Notes: a model not told the origin generated them from the sequence alone. 64,000 nucleotides of DNA from Pollutiaquabacter sp046052345 (GCA_046052345.1 JBJOMN010000044.1:1-64000), one strand, 5' to 3'. Numbered from the stretch's first letter, positions 37,220 to 47,264 are shown. A program made the numbers and translations.

Positions 37220-40200
37220 CTACGGTCGTATGGACTGGCGTCCTCCTGAGGCGTTGTTCTCGATCAGGCTCCCATCCGAAGATTCAACCACACGGTCCCC
37301 GTTGATATCACAGGGTACATACCCTGTCTGATGCTGTGTGCTGACGGTATCAAAGTCCGCCAGGTCTGAAAAGTCGATGACATTGTCCTGGTTGACATCC
37401 CCGCTGAAGAGGCTGAAATATCCGTCGCCCGAAGATTTAAGATTGTTACCAAAAGCTTTCGATCCAGCATCCGTGAAATCGTAATTTACCGTGCCTGCCG
37501 TTATTGCTATGGGAACCGAGCTCCACGTCTCCAATGAATTGCGGTGTCGTATCACCAGGTAATACGAACTGCCGACAAATCCTGACGGAATGTTCGCTGT
37601 TGCACTGCCGTCACGTGCCAGCAGGATCTTTAAGGAATGGACACGCGTATACGGACTGGCGGAAACAGCCAATTGCACGGTGACGGTATCGGAGTGCAAC
37701 GTATCGTTCAATGGATCCGCTGCCGCCGTCATGCGGCCGTTTCCTGTATAAATCCCTTCTATCAGCAGTCTCAGCACGAGTGTGGAGCTGCAGTTCTCGT
37801 CGGTCAGCCCGTCGCAGTCGTCGTCGGTGCCATTGCCGCAGATCTCCGTCGCACCCGGATGGATGGAGGAGATATTGTCGTTGCAGTCGTTGCTGTCGAC
37901 GACATATCCTGCCGGTGCCGAGCATTCCAGAAGAACCGTCCCCGGATCGCCATAACCGTCGTTGTCCGCATCTTCGAACCAACGCGAAGGAGTAATGGCA
38001 GCAACTGCAGCCTGTCCCGACATCAGTGCACTGCAACCGGTCGCAGTATGGAGTCCGGATATGGAATAGGTCCCTGTCTGGGTGAAAGTGCCCATGGAAA
38101 GTGCGGAGCCCGTTCCGCTTTTCGCAGTGCCCGGTAACGGAGTGCCGTTCAATACTGCAGTGTATGTGACGCCCGTCTGCGAGCCGTCCAATCCGACGGT
38201 GACACCCGGTGCGCCGTTGTTGCAGAAGCTGCCGCCGCCGGTCGTCTGGAAAAGCTCAGGAGAAACTGTAACCGTCAGCGGAGCTGTGGTGGCTCTGCAT
38301 CCGTTTGATCCGGTAACTGTGCAGAAACGGTCACCGCTTGAAGTCGCGGTAATGCTCTGCGTGGTGGCGCCGTTGTCCCATAAGTAGGCTGCCGAGGCAC
38401 TAGCCGTCAGTAAGACCCCGCTTCCCCGGCAGACGGAGGTGGGGCCTCCGGCGGTAATGAACGGTGAGGTGATTGAATAGGTCAGCTGCAGGTCATCGAT
38501 CCGGTACTGAGTAGCAGTAGAGTTCTGCAGGAATCTCAGATACAATGTTGGTGAAGCGGGAATTCCGGATGTGATGGTCCTTAGGAACCAGCCTGTGCCG
38601 GTACCGGGAAGAGCCGTGAAGCTCAGGCCGGTGAAGTTGCTACCGTCCGTGCTGACTTGTACGAGGAAGTCGGAACCGGTTCCTGCAACCGTGCTCTTAT
38701 AAATGCCGAATGAAAGTTGAAGATTGGTCAGGCCGGAAGTGTTGATTCCTGCTATGGTGAAGAATCTGCCGGACGTATTCGTAAAGAAGACGTTGCCGGC
38801 TCCCGAAGCACCTGTATAACCTGATGAGGCATTTGTTGGGCGTATGTCTGCTGTACCGCTCATCGTCAGGCCATCGTTGTCGAAGCCGTTATTCGTTTCA
38901 TGGGTCGCGATGGAGGTGGTGGTGCTTACCGTGCCCATCGTCTCCGTGAAAACAGTACCGGTCATCGTGAATGAACTGGTGGTGACCGTGAGCGCAGGAG
39001 ACGTATTGCTGCAACCGTTCGCATCGGTAACGGTCACGAAATAACTTCCGGCAGCAGTTACTGTGATGGATGGAGTGGTGGCCCCCGTGGACCATGCATA
39101 GGCGCTTGCAGAAGATGCGGTCACTGTAAGGGAGTTTCCCGAACATAGAACAGCGCTGCCGGCCGGGGATATGGAGGCTGCAGGCAAGGCCCTTACTTCA
39201 AGACTTTGGGTTGCAGTCACTGAGCATCCGCTCGCATCGGTATAGGTATAGTTGATGCTCTTGATGCCGACCCCTGCTGTCGACGGGTTGAAGATACCGT
39301 TACTCACTCCGGGTCCGGACCATATGCCGCCGGATGGGGTTCCTCCGGTGAGTGTGAAGGGAGATGAATTAAGGCAGACCGGCTGAAAGGCCGAAAGCGT
39401 AACGACCGGAGGCTGACTGATGGTTACTGATACGGTATTGCTGCCGGTACAACCGAAGGCATCGGTGCCGGTCACAGTGTACGTCGTGGCGGATGCCGGT
39501 GTTGCAAGGACGGATGCTCCGATCGAGCTGCTCAGTCCGGTGGAGGGTGACCAGGAATATGAATTGGCCCCGGAGGCGGTCAGACTGACGCTTCCCCCGC
39601 TGCACACAGCCCCAGTCGCGGGAGAAATGGCAATCACAGGAACAGCTACAGCAGTTACGGAAACAGGCATGGAAAATACCGGGTCGCATACCAGCTGCGA
39701 GGTAACCGAATAAGCGGGGAGGTTCAACGTCCAGTTCTGAATGGATCCTGTATTGCTGCTGGCCCTGTCATATACCACCAGTCTCCAGGTCCCGTCCGGA
39801 TCGATGCTACCGCCTCCTATGGAGGAGAAGGAAGTGATCGTGGAGGATACACACGAAGAAAACGTCGAGCTCCACGGCTTGTAGGTTCCGGTATATGGAG
39901 CACCTGTTCCGGGAATCGAATTGCTGCCTGCATCCGAAAATATGGTATTGGTATAATTGTCACCCGCATTGGAATTGTTCCCTGTGCGGTTACTAAGCCC
40001 CAGCCGTTGCCCGGTAGGTGCTTCCAGGAAGAGTACAAGGTCGCCTACATACGGATGCGTGATATTTACAGTGACTGAAATGCCGGCGCTTGCTACGGCC
40101 CCTGCATAGCCGGAGACGGTGATGCTGCTGGATGCACCGGTACAGCTGTTACTGGGGATGTTGTAGGCATTCGTGTTGCTGAATCCGGAGGCCGGATAAT

Positions 40201-42241
40201 TCGTTGTGATGAAGTTGGCGCGTTGCACAACTGCCCTGTAGGATCCGCTTTGTGTGGCAGCATAAGAAGAGGAGGAGGCACCGGGAATATCGCTGCCATT
40301 GAGTTGCCAACGGAAGCTGCTTATGTTTGTCGTATCGGCCTGCAGGAGGACAGAGCCACCGGCGCAAAAGGTGGTCGGTCCGGAAGCGGAGACATTGGCA
40401 TTGGCATTCGGATAGACAGCCACTGTCCCGATCGCGGAAGTGTCGTTCGTAAGTACGGTGTCACCCGGCAATGAAGTGTAGGCCCTTAATTGATAGGTGC
40501 CGGTGTCGCTGAAATTACCTGTCGAGGTCAAGTAGAAGGTCTGTTCCGTATTGGCGTTCAGAGAGCCGCTGCTTACGATTCCGCTTATGGTTTGAGTCTG
40601 GCCGCCGGGTCTGAGGATATTCACCCCGATCGTAAGGTTATTGAAGCCGAAATTCAGCGTGCTGCTGCCGTAATTCCTGACACGCACACCGACAGATTGT
40701 GTTCCGTTCGAGCAGCTATTCGCATCCGGACTGGCGACTCCGACCGCACCGGCATCGGCGAAAGGACAGGAGGTGTTCTCAAAATCCAACAGGACAGTCA
40801 CCGGCAAATGGTCCGCACCGTAATGTAATGCATCCGCCACGTCCTGTGCCACGGCGGTGTTAGGCGGCATGTTGATGGAATCGTTGTAATGGTTGCCGTC
40901 GTTGCCGAAGGCTGTCGTTGAGCCGGGCACGAAAGTGATCCCGCCGGACTGGCTGATTGCAGTCGAATAGAGCACGAGGTCGAAGCGATCATCCAATCCC
41001 CCCGTGGTTCCGCCTCCGAAAGCGCGGATACGCGGAGACTGCGTGTGATACTGGGCGAAGGTGCTGCTGTTCCAGGTTCCGGTCATAGTGATCGGATCGA
41101 TGAAGTGGCCTTCGTTTCCTGATACGACCTGTAGCAGCTTCTGATATGCGGGTTCGACGGAGCTGTAGAAATTGAAGTCTCCGCATACGATGAAATTGCT
41201 GCCTGCCGGCAAGAGGTTGGTACGGGCACGCAACGAATCTGTTTCCCGCGCCCGTTGGGCTTCGTCTGCCGTGGTCGAACTTGCCTTCAGGTGGACCGAA
41301 TAGATCCTTAGAGTGTCTCCGGAGAGAAGATGCACAAGTTTGAATTCGTTGATGTCCCGCAGTTCGGTGGGTATGCGTGTATTACTGACGAAACTGAACT
41401 TCGTATTCTTATAGAAAAGCGCATTATCGGTATCAGGTCCGTCAAAGAACGTTGCGGCACTGAATCCGCCGATGGCCTTGTTCATGACATTATTCAGAAA
41501 ACCCGTGACTCCTGACTGCGACTGGTTCTCCTGAGTGACAAGGATGTCCGGTTGGGCCGCCCCAATGACAGTCCTGTAGAAAGGGTTCCTAAGCGCCGTA
41601 TCGGTCGAGAAACTCCCGAGGTCGGGATAATTCAACAGGTTGTACGTCATCAGCTTGATCCGTTCCTTGCCGACGGTGACCGGTTTACAGGTGGCCGGAC
41701 TTGTGCCACAGGCGTTACTTGCCGACACACATACATTGCCGCCGGTGGTGCCGAAATCAACGGTAATCGAATTCGATCCGCTTCCGCCCGCCACTGTCGC
41801 GCCTGCGGGCAACGTCCACGAATAGGAGGTGGCGTCCGGGACTGCTACCACAGAATAGGATATTCCCGATGCTCCTGCACACACGCTTTCCGAACCGGTG
41901 ACCGGTCCCGGAGTAACGGGAACTGACCGGACCAAAATGTAGTTGGTGTAAAGCGCAGTGTCTGCTCCGCTGCTGCCGCTCACAATCAAACGAACGGATT
42001 TATAGCCCGTTGATGCGTAGGTAACACTTACCGGAGACGAAGAGGTGGAAGTCGCGGGCGATGCGCCCGCACCGAAATCCCAGCTGTAAGAGCTGATCGT
42101 GCCGGTGGAAGTAGAGGTGAAAACGATTGGCTGCCCGGTACAAACCGTTGTCTGGTCGGCGACGAAATCCGCAACCGGCTGGGCGGTAGCGGCAGCCGAT
42201 GCGGCAAGGAATACAAGTAATCCGATCAGATAGGACTTCAC
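37220..42241 (-). CDS. Multidomain secreted protein with endonuclease/exonuclease/phosphatase domain, P-domain and MopE-like motif
   Basis: I place the start at the GTG at 42241 (1,673 residues) because a signal peptide (VKSYLIGLLVFLAASAAATAQ) follows; an ATG at 42367 would add 42 residues before it. Order: a PKD domain (about 22-105); an Ig-like domain; an EEP nuclease/phosphatase domain (about 194-490) with Asn201, Glu238, His317, Asp355/Asn357 and Asp477-His478 of the active site; a CARDB-like domain; Ig-like domains; a proprotein-convertase P-domain-like segment (about 690-860); several more Ig/SprB-like strands; a MopE-type putative metal-binding stretch (DADNDGYGDPG ... DDDCDGLTDENC); and a dockerin-like end with two DVNQDN/DINGDR loops. 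It lacks the YPNP T9SS domain. It probably acts as a surface nuclease or phosphodiesterase; the substrate is unknown. Confidence 0.82.
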   Translation of the reverse strand: MKSYLIGLLVFLAASAAATAQPVADFVADQTTVCTGQPIVFTSTSTGTISSYSWDFGAGASPATSTSSSPVSVTYASTGYKSVRLIVSGSSGADTALYTNYILVRSVPVTPGPVTGSESVCAGASGISYSVVAVPDATSYSWTLPAGATVAGGSGSNSITVDFGTTGGNVCVSASNACGTSPATCKPVTVGKERIKLMTYNLLNYPDLGSFSTDTALRNPFYRTVIGAAQPDILVTQENQSQSGVTGFLNNVMNKAIGGFSAATFFDGPDTDNALFYKNTKFSFVSNTRIPTELRDINEFKLVHLLSGDTLRIYSVHLKASSTTADEAQRARETDSLRARTNLLPAGSNFIVCGDFNFYSSVEPAYQKLLQVVSGNEGHFIDPITMTGTWNSSTFAQYHTQSPRIRAFGGGTTGGLDDRFDLVLYSTAISQSGGITFVPGSTTAFGNDGNHYNDSINMPPNTAVAQDVADALHYGADHLPVTVLLDFENTSCPFADAGAVGVASPDANSCSNGTQSVGVRVRNYGSSTLNFGFNNLTIGVNILRPGGQTQTISGIVSSGSLNANTEQTFYLTSTGNFSDTGTYQLRAYTSLPGDTVLTNDTSAIGTVAVYPNANANVSASGPTTFCAGGSVLLQADTTNISSFRWQLNGSDIPGASSSSYAATQSGSYRAVVQRANFITTNYPASGFSNTNAYNIPSNSCTGASSSITVSGYAGAVASAGISVTVNITHPYVGDLVLFLEAPTGQRLGLSNRTGNNSNAGDNYTNTIFSDAGSNSIPGTGAPYTGTYKPWSSTFSSCVSSTITSFSSIGGGSIDPDGTWRLVVYDRASSNTGSIQNWTLNLPAYSVTSQLVCDPVFSMPVSVTAVAVPVIAISPATGAVCSGGSVSLTASGANSYSWSPSTGLSSSIGASVLATPASATTYTVTGTDAFGCTGSNTVSVTISQPPVVTLSAFQPVCLNSSPFTLTGGTPSGGIWSGPGVSNGIFNPSTAGVGIKSINYTYTDASGCSVTATQSLEVRALPAASISPAGSAVLCSGNSLTVTASSASAYAWSTGATTPSITVTAAGSYFVTVTDANGCSNTSPALTVTTSSFTMTGTVFTETMGTVSTTTSIATHETNNGFDNDGLTMSGTADIRPTNASSGYTGASGAGNVFFTNTSGRFFTIAGINTSGLTNLQLSFGIYKSTVAGTGSDFLVQVSTDGSNFTGLSFTALPGTGTGWFLRTITSGIPASPTLYLRFLQNSTATQYRIDDLQLTYSITSPFITAGGPTSVCRGSGVLLTASASAAYLWDNGATTQSITATSSGDRFCTVTGSNGCRATTAPLTVTVSPELFQTTGGGSFCNNGAPGVTVGLDGSQTGVTYTAVLNGTPLPGTAKSGTGSALSMGTFTQTGTYSISGLHTATGCSALMSGQAAVAAITPSRWFEDADNDGYGDPGTVLLECSAPAGYVVDSNDCNDNISSIHPGATEICGNGTDDDCDGLTDENCSSTLVLRLLIEGIYTGNGRMTAAADPLNDTLHSDTVTVQLAVSASPYTRVHSLKILLARDGSATANIPSGFVGSSYYLVIRHRNSLETWSSVPIAITAGTVNYDFTDAGSKAFGNNLKSSGDGYFSLFSGDVNQDNVIDFSDLADFDTVSTQHQTGYVPCDINGDRVVESSDGSLIENNASGGRQSIRP

Positions 42242-42407
42242 GAAACAGGGGCATTTCCCGCTGCCGTATCCGCAGTCAGGGGATACCACTAAAAATACTA
42301 AATCCGCTTTAAAAATCCATACTATGGGAGCATTTATACGAGCTGACAAATCGCATTTACGCTTCATTCACCAATTTCTACCTTGCTTTGACCAAAAAGC
42401 TCCGAAC

Positions 42408-43019
42408 ATGACGATAACAAACGGTAAAATCCCCCTCGTCCTCCTCTCCGTCTACCTGCTATTGTGCAGCCTTTTAGCGATACATCCGGTTGACCGTGCG
42501 ACCTGGTGGGCAGAGAATATCACGGTATGGATCCTGCTTTCCGTGATCGTAATCATGTATTTACGGAACGCTAGGTTTTCGGACGCCTCCTACGTAATGA
42601 TGAGCGTGCTGCTGGTGATGCATACGGTTGGCGGCCATTTTACATTCGAGAAAGTGCCGTTCGGATTCGTCACGGATCTTTTCGGTTTCGAGCGGAACAA
42701 TTATGACCGCTTCGCACATGTGACCGTAGGATTCTATGCTTTCCCCGTTACGGAATGGCTGTTCCGTAACAGATCGGTTTCCAACCGGTTTCTTTTATGG
42801 ACCTATCCGGTTTTCGTAGTCGCAACAGCTGCGATGTCCTACGAACTCATCGAGTGGGCTTATGCCTCCATGAGCGCTCCGGAAGCAGGAGCTAATTACC
42901 TCGGAAGCCAGGGGGATATCTGGGATGCGCAGAAGGACATGTTGTGCGATACAGGAGGAGCGGTTTTCGCCACCACCCTCTTCTTCATCCTTCGCCGTCC
43001 TGAGCTCCCGGCCCGCTGA
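42408..43019 (+). CDS. DUF2238/YjdF-family membrane protein
   Basis: 203 residues from the ATG at 42408; 28 more codons are open upstream but are not hydrophobic or conserved-looking. It has five or six membrane helices. The conserved stretch GFERNNYDRFAHVTVGFYAFPVTEWLFR and the later SYELIEWAYA and GSQGDIWDAQKDMLCDTGG segments are characteristic of the YjdF/DUF2238 group of inner-membrane proteins, whose function is not known. The Asp, His and Glu residues in those segments could line a membrane-embedded site. It sits alone between two long minus-strand secreted-protein genes. Confidence 0.88.
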   Translation: MTITNGKIPLVLLSVYLLLCSLLAIHPVDRATWWAENITVWILLSVIVIMYLRNARFSDASYVMMSVLLVMHTVGGHFTFEKVPFGFVTDLFGFERNNYDRFAHVTVGFYAFPVTEWLFRNRSVSNRFLLWTYPVFVVATAAMSYELIEWAYASMSAPEAGANYLGSQGDIWDAQKDMLCDTGGAVFATTLFFILRRPELPAR

Positions 43020-43025
43020 ATTGTC

Positions 43026-45359
43026 TTACCGCACGACTACGATACGCGTGCTTACGGTGTTCCGTTCGTCACTTGCGGTGACGCTGTAGACTCCGGCACT
43101 CAAGTCGGAGAGGTCTATCTTGTAACGTCCTTCACCGACCGGTGTGACAGGAAGGGCAAAAGACGTGCCGCTGACACCTGTTATCCGGACAGACGATACT
43201 TCCAATTTGCCGTCGGTTATCTGTAACAATGCTTCCTTAGAAACAGGATTCGGACGGACGATAAGTGCCGGGACAGGGGAGACTTCGCTCAGCCCGACAC
43301 TGGTCGCATTTACGCAATTGTCGACAAGCAGGGCAAGAGTGCCCTCGGCTCTTTCGTTCATGATATCCCTGATTGCGCTGATGCAAATGACCGTGTCGGT
43401 CAGTGATGAATAGTGGATGCGGACCATCGAACGAGGGGAAGAGGATCTCGGAATTACAGAATCCAGCAACGTGAAACCCAGGAATTCCCTGGTAGCGGGA
43501 ATAAAACGCAAGTCAATCGGAGACAGTGCGGCATTCAGCAGGCTGGCATAGTTGGAAACCTGTACGCCCGATACGGTGAACTGAAATCCTTTCACGCCTG
43601 TGCGCGGATTCCTGATTCCCACATCGAAGAATCGGTTCACCGGATCGAAGGATACGATACTCAGCTCCGTAGTGTCGCCGTTATTGATGATATTTCTAGG
43701 GAAGCCGCAATGGTTGTGTGTACCTCCCGGAATCCCCGGATTTCCGTAAACGCACCAGTTCACCTGTGCTACATCGAAGATGGTAAGGAGGCTGTCCGCA
43801 TTGAGGTCGTTACACGGAGTGGCACCCAGAAGGGATTGTACCTGGTCCATGTATGCGGTGATGTCGGAAGCGTTGACGGATCCGTCACCGTTGGCATCGG
43901 CAAACAGGTCGGGACCTCCGCAGACACCGTTGCAATCAGTCACTGCTGTGCCGCCCGGCAATCCGTTGCAGTCGACAAAGGGCGCACAGTTTGGAAGAAT
44001 GGAGTAAGAGGGTATTCCTGATGCGTTTCGGGTGATGCGGATGCATACCTGTAGCGCATTATTGGTGAAATTCGTTTCGTACCTGCCCAGCGCGTCCGGC
44101 AGGTGCATGGAGTTGATGATGATGGCAAGGCGGTAGTCCCCGTCGGGAACATCGGTGATGTCGACCCACTGGCACTGGGTTCCGGCCCCGTAGGCATCGT
44201 AACAGCCGGCAGAGATGCCCATGTTGCCGCAGGTGTATTGTCCCATGCCGCAGAGGTCGATTACACAATATCCGTTCTTGTGTCCGGCAGGGATGATGAC
44301 TCCCGCGGTATCGTAGAGACGGTAGTCGCCATACCCCTCGTAGTGCGCATGTCCGTGGCAATTGTTGGTGTTGAACATGCCCGGTTGTGACGACGGATTG
44401 CCGATGTAGAAGTCAAGTGTCCCGATGTTGTCGATCTTCGAAGTGAAGGTGATCACATGACGCGTTCCGTAGCCGGTCACGCATCCTTCCGCCACGTCAC
44501 AGGTCGATGCCGTGAAGGTCATCATCGACATGCTGCTAAGGAACGAAAGAGAATCGAATAACAGGTCAGGCCCCTGGCAGACGGGACTGGGGTAATAATA
44601 ACAAGGACCTGCAACCGTCGCGAGCGGGTTATAATTACAGGCTGTCGTATCCATGCATCCTGATAACGGACCGACGTATTCGAAAGTGAAATGAATCGGA
44701 GCAGTGCAGTCGTTCAGCCGGTCGCCGACTCGGATGAGATAAGTTGTGCCGGGAGCCAGTGTGAAATCCACTTGGGCCTGGGATCCGCAGAAGTCGTCGT
44801 TGTAGGTGAAGGAACCCATCGGTCCTTCCGTGTAGGGCAAAGCCGGACAAGACGTGTACACCCACAACTGGGTGTTGCAACTGTTGCTGTCGCAGGTGCT
44901 GAGCCTGTAGGTCCCTGCCGAATCGGGAGTGAACGAATACCAGGTCTCGTCAAAGCCCGTCCAGAAAGAGCCATAGCTCAGCGGTGAGGGCGAGTTGCAG
45001 TAGCTTCCTGCAGGGCAATTGATGGTCACTGTTTCCTGAAAGGAATAATTGTACCCGTGAGCGACCTGTAGCCCGTCCACATATACCCAATAACCGCCCG
45101 GTGCGAAGATGCCGTCGCCGTAGGAATCGAACATGGTAAGCGCTACGCAGCTTCCTGTAGGGACGCAAACCGTGTCTCCGACGGAGCCGCCGCTTGTTAT
45201 GATGGATCCTCCGGAATAGGACAGCTGCCAGGAGATCTCGGTAGGCCAGGCATCGGGTATGATTTGGATGATGATTTCACTGTTTCCTGAGGGACAAGAG
45301 GCCGTAACCTTCGAATTCAGAGAACACAGGAGCGCAAGCAGGATTGAAAAATATTTCAT
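43026..45359 (-). CDS. Lysyl-oxidase homologue with T9SS sorting domain
   Basis: 777 residues with a signal peptide (MKYFSILLALLCSLNSKVTA). An N-terminal domain rich in Cys and Gly (about 21-255) is followed by a lysyl-oxidase domain (about 262-445). The copper site His335, His337 and His339 (CHGHAHYE) matches the HxHxH of animal LOX. Lys361 (GHK) and Tyr390 (YDAY) align with the Lys320 and Tyr355 that form the LTQ cofactor in human LOX. The stretch around TQCQWVDITDVPDGDY (395-409) is almost the same as in LOX. Then come a dockerin-like part (about 480-560), a cohesin-like part and a T9SS type A domain (VRPNPVSKEALL). It is probably a surface copper amine oxidase acting on protein lysines or another amine. 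It is the last of three minus-strand genes after a diheme enzyme and an MbnP-like protein. Confidence 0.86.
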   Translation of the reverse strand: MKYFSILLALLCSLNSKVTASCPSGNSEIIIQIIPDAWPTEISWQLSYSGGSIITSGGSVGDTVCVPTGSCVALTMFDSYGDGIFAPGGYWVYVDGLQVAHGYNYSFQETVTINCPAGSYCNSPSPLSYGSFWTGFDETWYSFTPDSAGTYRLSTCDSNSCNTQLWVYTSCPALPYTEGPMGSFTYNDDFCGSQAQVDFTLAPGTTYLIRVGDRLNDCTAPIHFTFEYVGPLSGCMDTTACNYNPLATVAGPCYYYPSPVCQGPDLLFDSLSFLSSMSMMTFTASTCDVAEGCVTGYGTRHVITFTSKIDNIGTLDFYIGNPSSQPGMFNTNNCHGHAHYEGYGDYRLYDTAGVIIPAGHKNGYCVIDLCGMGQYTCGNMGISAGCYDAYGAGTQCQWVDITDVPDGDYRLAIIINSMHLPDALGRYETNFTNNALQVCIRITRNASGIPSYSILPNCAPFVDCNGLPGGTAVTDCNGVCGGPDLFADANGDGSVNASDITAYMDQVQSLLGATPCNDLNADSLLTIFDVAQVNWCVYGNPGIPGGTHNHCGFPRNIINNGDTTELSIVSFDPVNRFFDVGIRNPRTGVKGFQFTVSGVQVSNYASLLNAALSPIDLRFIPATREFLGFTLLDSVIPRSSSPRSMVRIHYSSLTDTVICISAIRDIMNERAEGTLALLVDNCVNATSVGLSEVSPVPALIVRPNPVSKEALLQITDGKLEVSSVRITGVSGTSFALPVTPVGEGRYKIDLSDLSAGVYSVTASDERNTVSTRIVVVR

Positions 45360-45415
45360 GGGACAGGAATCTTGTCCGAAAGGTAGGCAAAAAGTGGCGG
45401 GCGTCGAACCGCTGA

Positions 45416-46462
45416 TTACGGGTGGGAGTACGCAGGGTTCACTGCCAGTGAGCTGTCTGTGAGTGTCAACAGGAACGCGATGAGGTCGCTCATTTCCTGT
45501 TGGCTCATGCGGCCTTTCACGGCATTACGCAAATTCGGGTCCAGGTTGAAAGGGTAGTGGAATCCTGTGTTGTAATGGTCAAGCACTTGCTGCAAGGTGG
45601 TAAAACGGCCGTCGTGCATGTAAGGGGCTGTCAAGGCGATATTGCGGAGGGAGGGCGTCTTGAACTTCCCCGCATCGGTCATATTCATGGTGATTATGGC
45701 GCGTCCGCTGTCTGCAGGAATCGAGTCAAGGCCGGTGTTCCGGTAGCCGAAATCGGAGAAAGTGCCGCCCAGGGTGTGACAATGTGTGCAGTCACCCTTT
45801 GACGCGGCTTGGAAGATGTGAAGTCCGTTCTGTTCCTGCAAGGTAAGAGTCGCAGTGCCTTGTACATAGCGGTCGTACCTGGAATTGCCGGAGAGGAGTG
45901 TGCGTTCGAACTGGGCCACCGCTTTCATGACCACTGAGATGGTGACAGAGTCGGAGCCGAATGCCTTCTTGAAGAGGGATGGATATTCCGGATGAGCGTT
46001 CAGTTCAGCGACACAGTTCGACAGGTCTTCGTGCATTTCCACCGGATTGGTGATCGGGCCGACTACCTGTGACTCAAGAGTCGCAGCGCCGCCGTCCCAG
46101 AAGAAATTGGAAGCATAACCGAGATTGAAGAGCGGCATGGAATTCCGTTTGCCGGCTATGCCGTCTATCCCTATGCTGAAGGCGAGATTATTGTCGGTGA
46201 AGCCGTAAGTCTGGTTGTGACAGCTTGCACAGGATTGTTGGTTATTGCCGGATAGGATGGGGTCGTAGAAAAGCTTACGTCCCAAAGAGACACCTTCAAC
46301 GGTCAGCGGGTTGGAGGAAGGTATAGGCTGTGACGGCAGACCTAATGGCGTTGAAATCGTCAACGGCGTAGGGCCTGTAACGGGATCCGGATCATCTTTC
46401 TTGTCACAGGATATGATACCTGCTGCCGATAAAGCCAAAAAAATAATCGTCGGATACCTCAT
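45416..46462 (-). CDS. MauG/MbnH/cytochrome c peroxidase-family diheme lipoprotein (copy 2)
   Basis: 348 residues with a lipoprotein signal (lipobox ending at Cys19). The two c-heme motifs are CASCH (78-82) and CTHCH (225-229), followed by the LRNIALTAPYMHDGRF segment (about 272-287). Compared with copy 1 at 3.7 kb it has an extra lipid anchor and a longer linker before the first heme. It starts 10 bases after the MbnP-like gene stop, so the two form an operon, and the lysyl-oxidase gene follows after 56 bases. By analogy with MbnH it may modify a tryptophan in its MbnP-like partner; an ordinary peroxidase role is the alternative. Confidence 0.88.
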   Translation of the reverse strand: MRYPTIIFLALSAAGIISCDKKDDPDPVTGPTPLTISTPLGLPSQPIPSSNPLTVEGVSLGRKLFYDPILSGNNQQSCASCHNQTYGFTDNNLAFSIGIDGIAGKRNSMPLFNLGYASNFFWDGGAATLESQVVGPITNPVEMHEDLSNCVAELNAHPEYPSLFKKAFGSDSVTISVVMKAVAQFERTLLSGNSRYDRYVQGTATLTLQEQNGLHIFQAASKGDCTHCHTLGGTFSDFGYRNTGLDSIPADSGRAIITMNMTDAGKFKTPSLRNIALTAPYMHDGRFTTLQQVLDHYNTGFHYPFNLDPNLRNAVKGRMSQQEMSDLIAFLLTLTDSSLAVNPAYSHP

Positions 46463-46472
46463 GGCCTTGGAA

Positions 46473-47240
46473 TCAGCGGATGGAGGTTACACGGAAGGAA
46501 GCTGCCAGGTTCTGCTTCATCGCCTCGATCCAGCTTCTTTCAGAGCCGAAGGTCGACTGGTGATAATTGTCCACATTGAAGTCGATGATATTCGGGGAGT
46601 CATATAGCGATTGCAGGTCGAATGCGATATCCACGGTCTTGCTTCCTCCTGTAATGTTCAGCTCGACGGGGATCTCCACGCTCACCAACGACAAGTCGGT
46701 GCCGTAGTGGAACAACAAGGCTTGCAGGGCGCCTGTTGTGTCCATGTAAAAGCCCTCGTGTTTGAAGAAGATATAGCCGGTATTCCAGGGCCAGAACATG
46801 CCGTAACTCGGGTCCAGGTCCCCGGACTGGTCCAGGCTGTTGTTTCGGGTGCTGTCTACTCCCACATAAAACCGGAGCGAAGAATACCTGCCTACCGGAA
46901 TCTCATTTCCCCCGATAATCTTGCTTTCCGGGAGTTCCTCGTCCACCAAGTCGTAGTTTTTCAGGTTGTGGAGGGTGCCGTTGTCTTTAACAAGGGTGAT
47001 GTTCGAAACATAATATTTAAGCAGATCGACCTGCCAGGTGTTTCCGGCAGCGTTGGTATAGGACAATTGGCTCAGGCGCAAGGTATCATTCCCCACCATG
47101 TTCGTGATCCTGAAATGGACTACGCCGTTGGTCGGTACCGGTTCGTCCTGCTCTTCGCGGCAACCCGGCAAGAGTATTGCCGCGAGAGCCGACAGTACGA
47201 TCAGCCGTAAAATCGAAGGGTTAAACATGCCATTCATCAC
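46473..47240 (-). CDS. MbnP-like lipoprotein (copy 2)
   Basis: 255 residues with a lipoprotein signal (lipobox LPGC, Cys about 27); a second Met four codons in could also start it. It has features I associate with MbnP-domain proteins: FRITNMVGNDTLRL, the YYVSNITLVKDNGT strand pair, DQSGDLDPSYGMFWPWNTGYIFFKHEG and LLFHYGTD, then IPVELNITGGSKTVDIAFDL. The tryptophans in the FWPW segment are candidates for modification to kynurenine, and the His residues in FKHEG and FHYG for metal binding. It is the first gene of the operon with the diheme enzyme and lysyl-oxidase homologue. A TAACTTTA box lies upstream at 47265-47272. Confidence 0.85.
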   Translation of the reverse strand: MMNGMFNPSILRLIVLSALAAILLPGCREEQDEPVPTNGVVHFRITNMVGNDTLRLSQLSYTNAAGNTWQVDLLKYYVSNITLVKDNGTLHNLKNYDLVDEELPESKIIGGNEIPVGRYSSLRFYVGVDSTRNNSLDQSGDLDPSYGMFWPWNTGYIFFKHEGFYMDTTGALQALLFHYGTDLSLVSVEIPVELNITGGSKTVDIAFDLQSLYDSPNIIDFNVDNYHQSTFGSERSWIEAMKQNLAASFRVTSIR

Positions 47241-47264
47241 TCAAAAATAACGAATAAAGATTGA

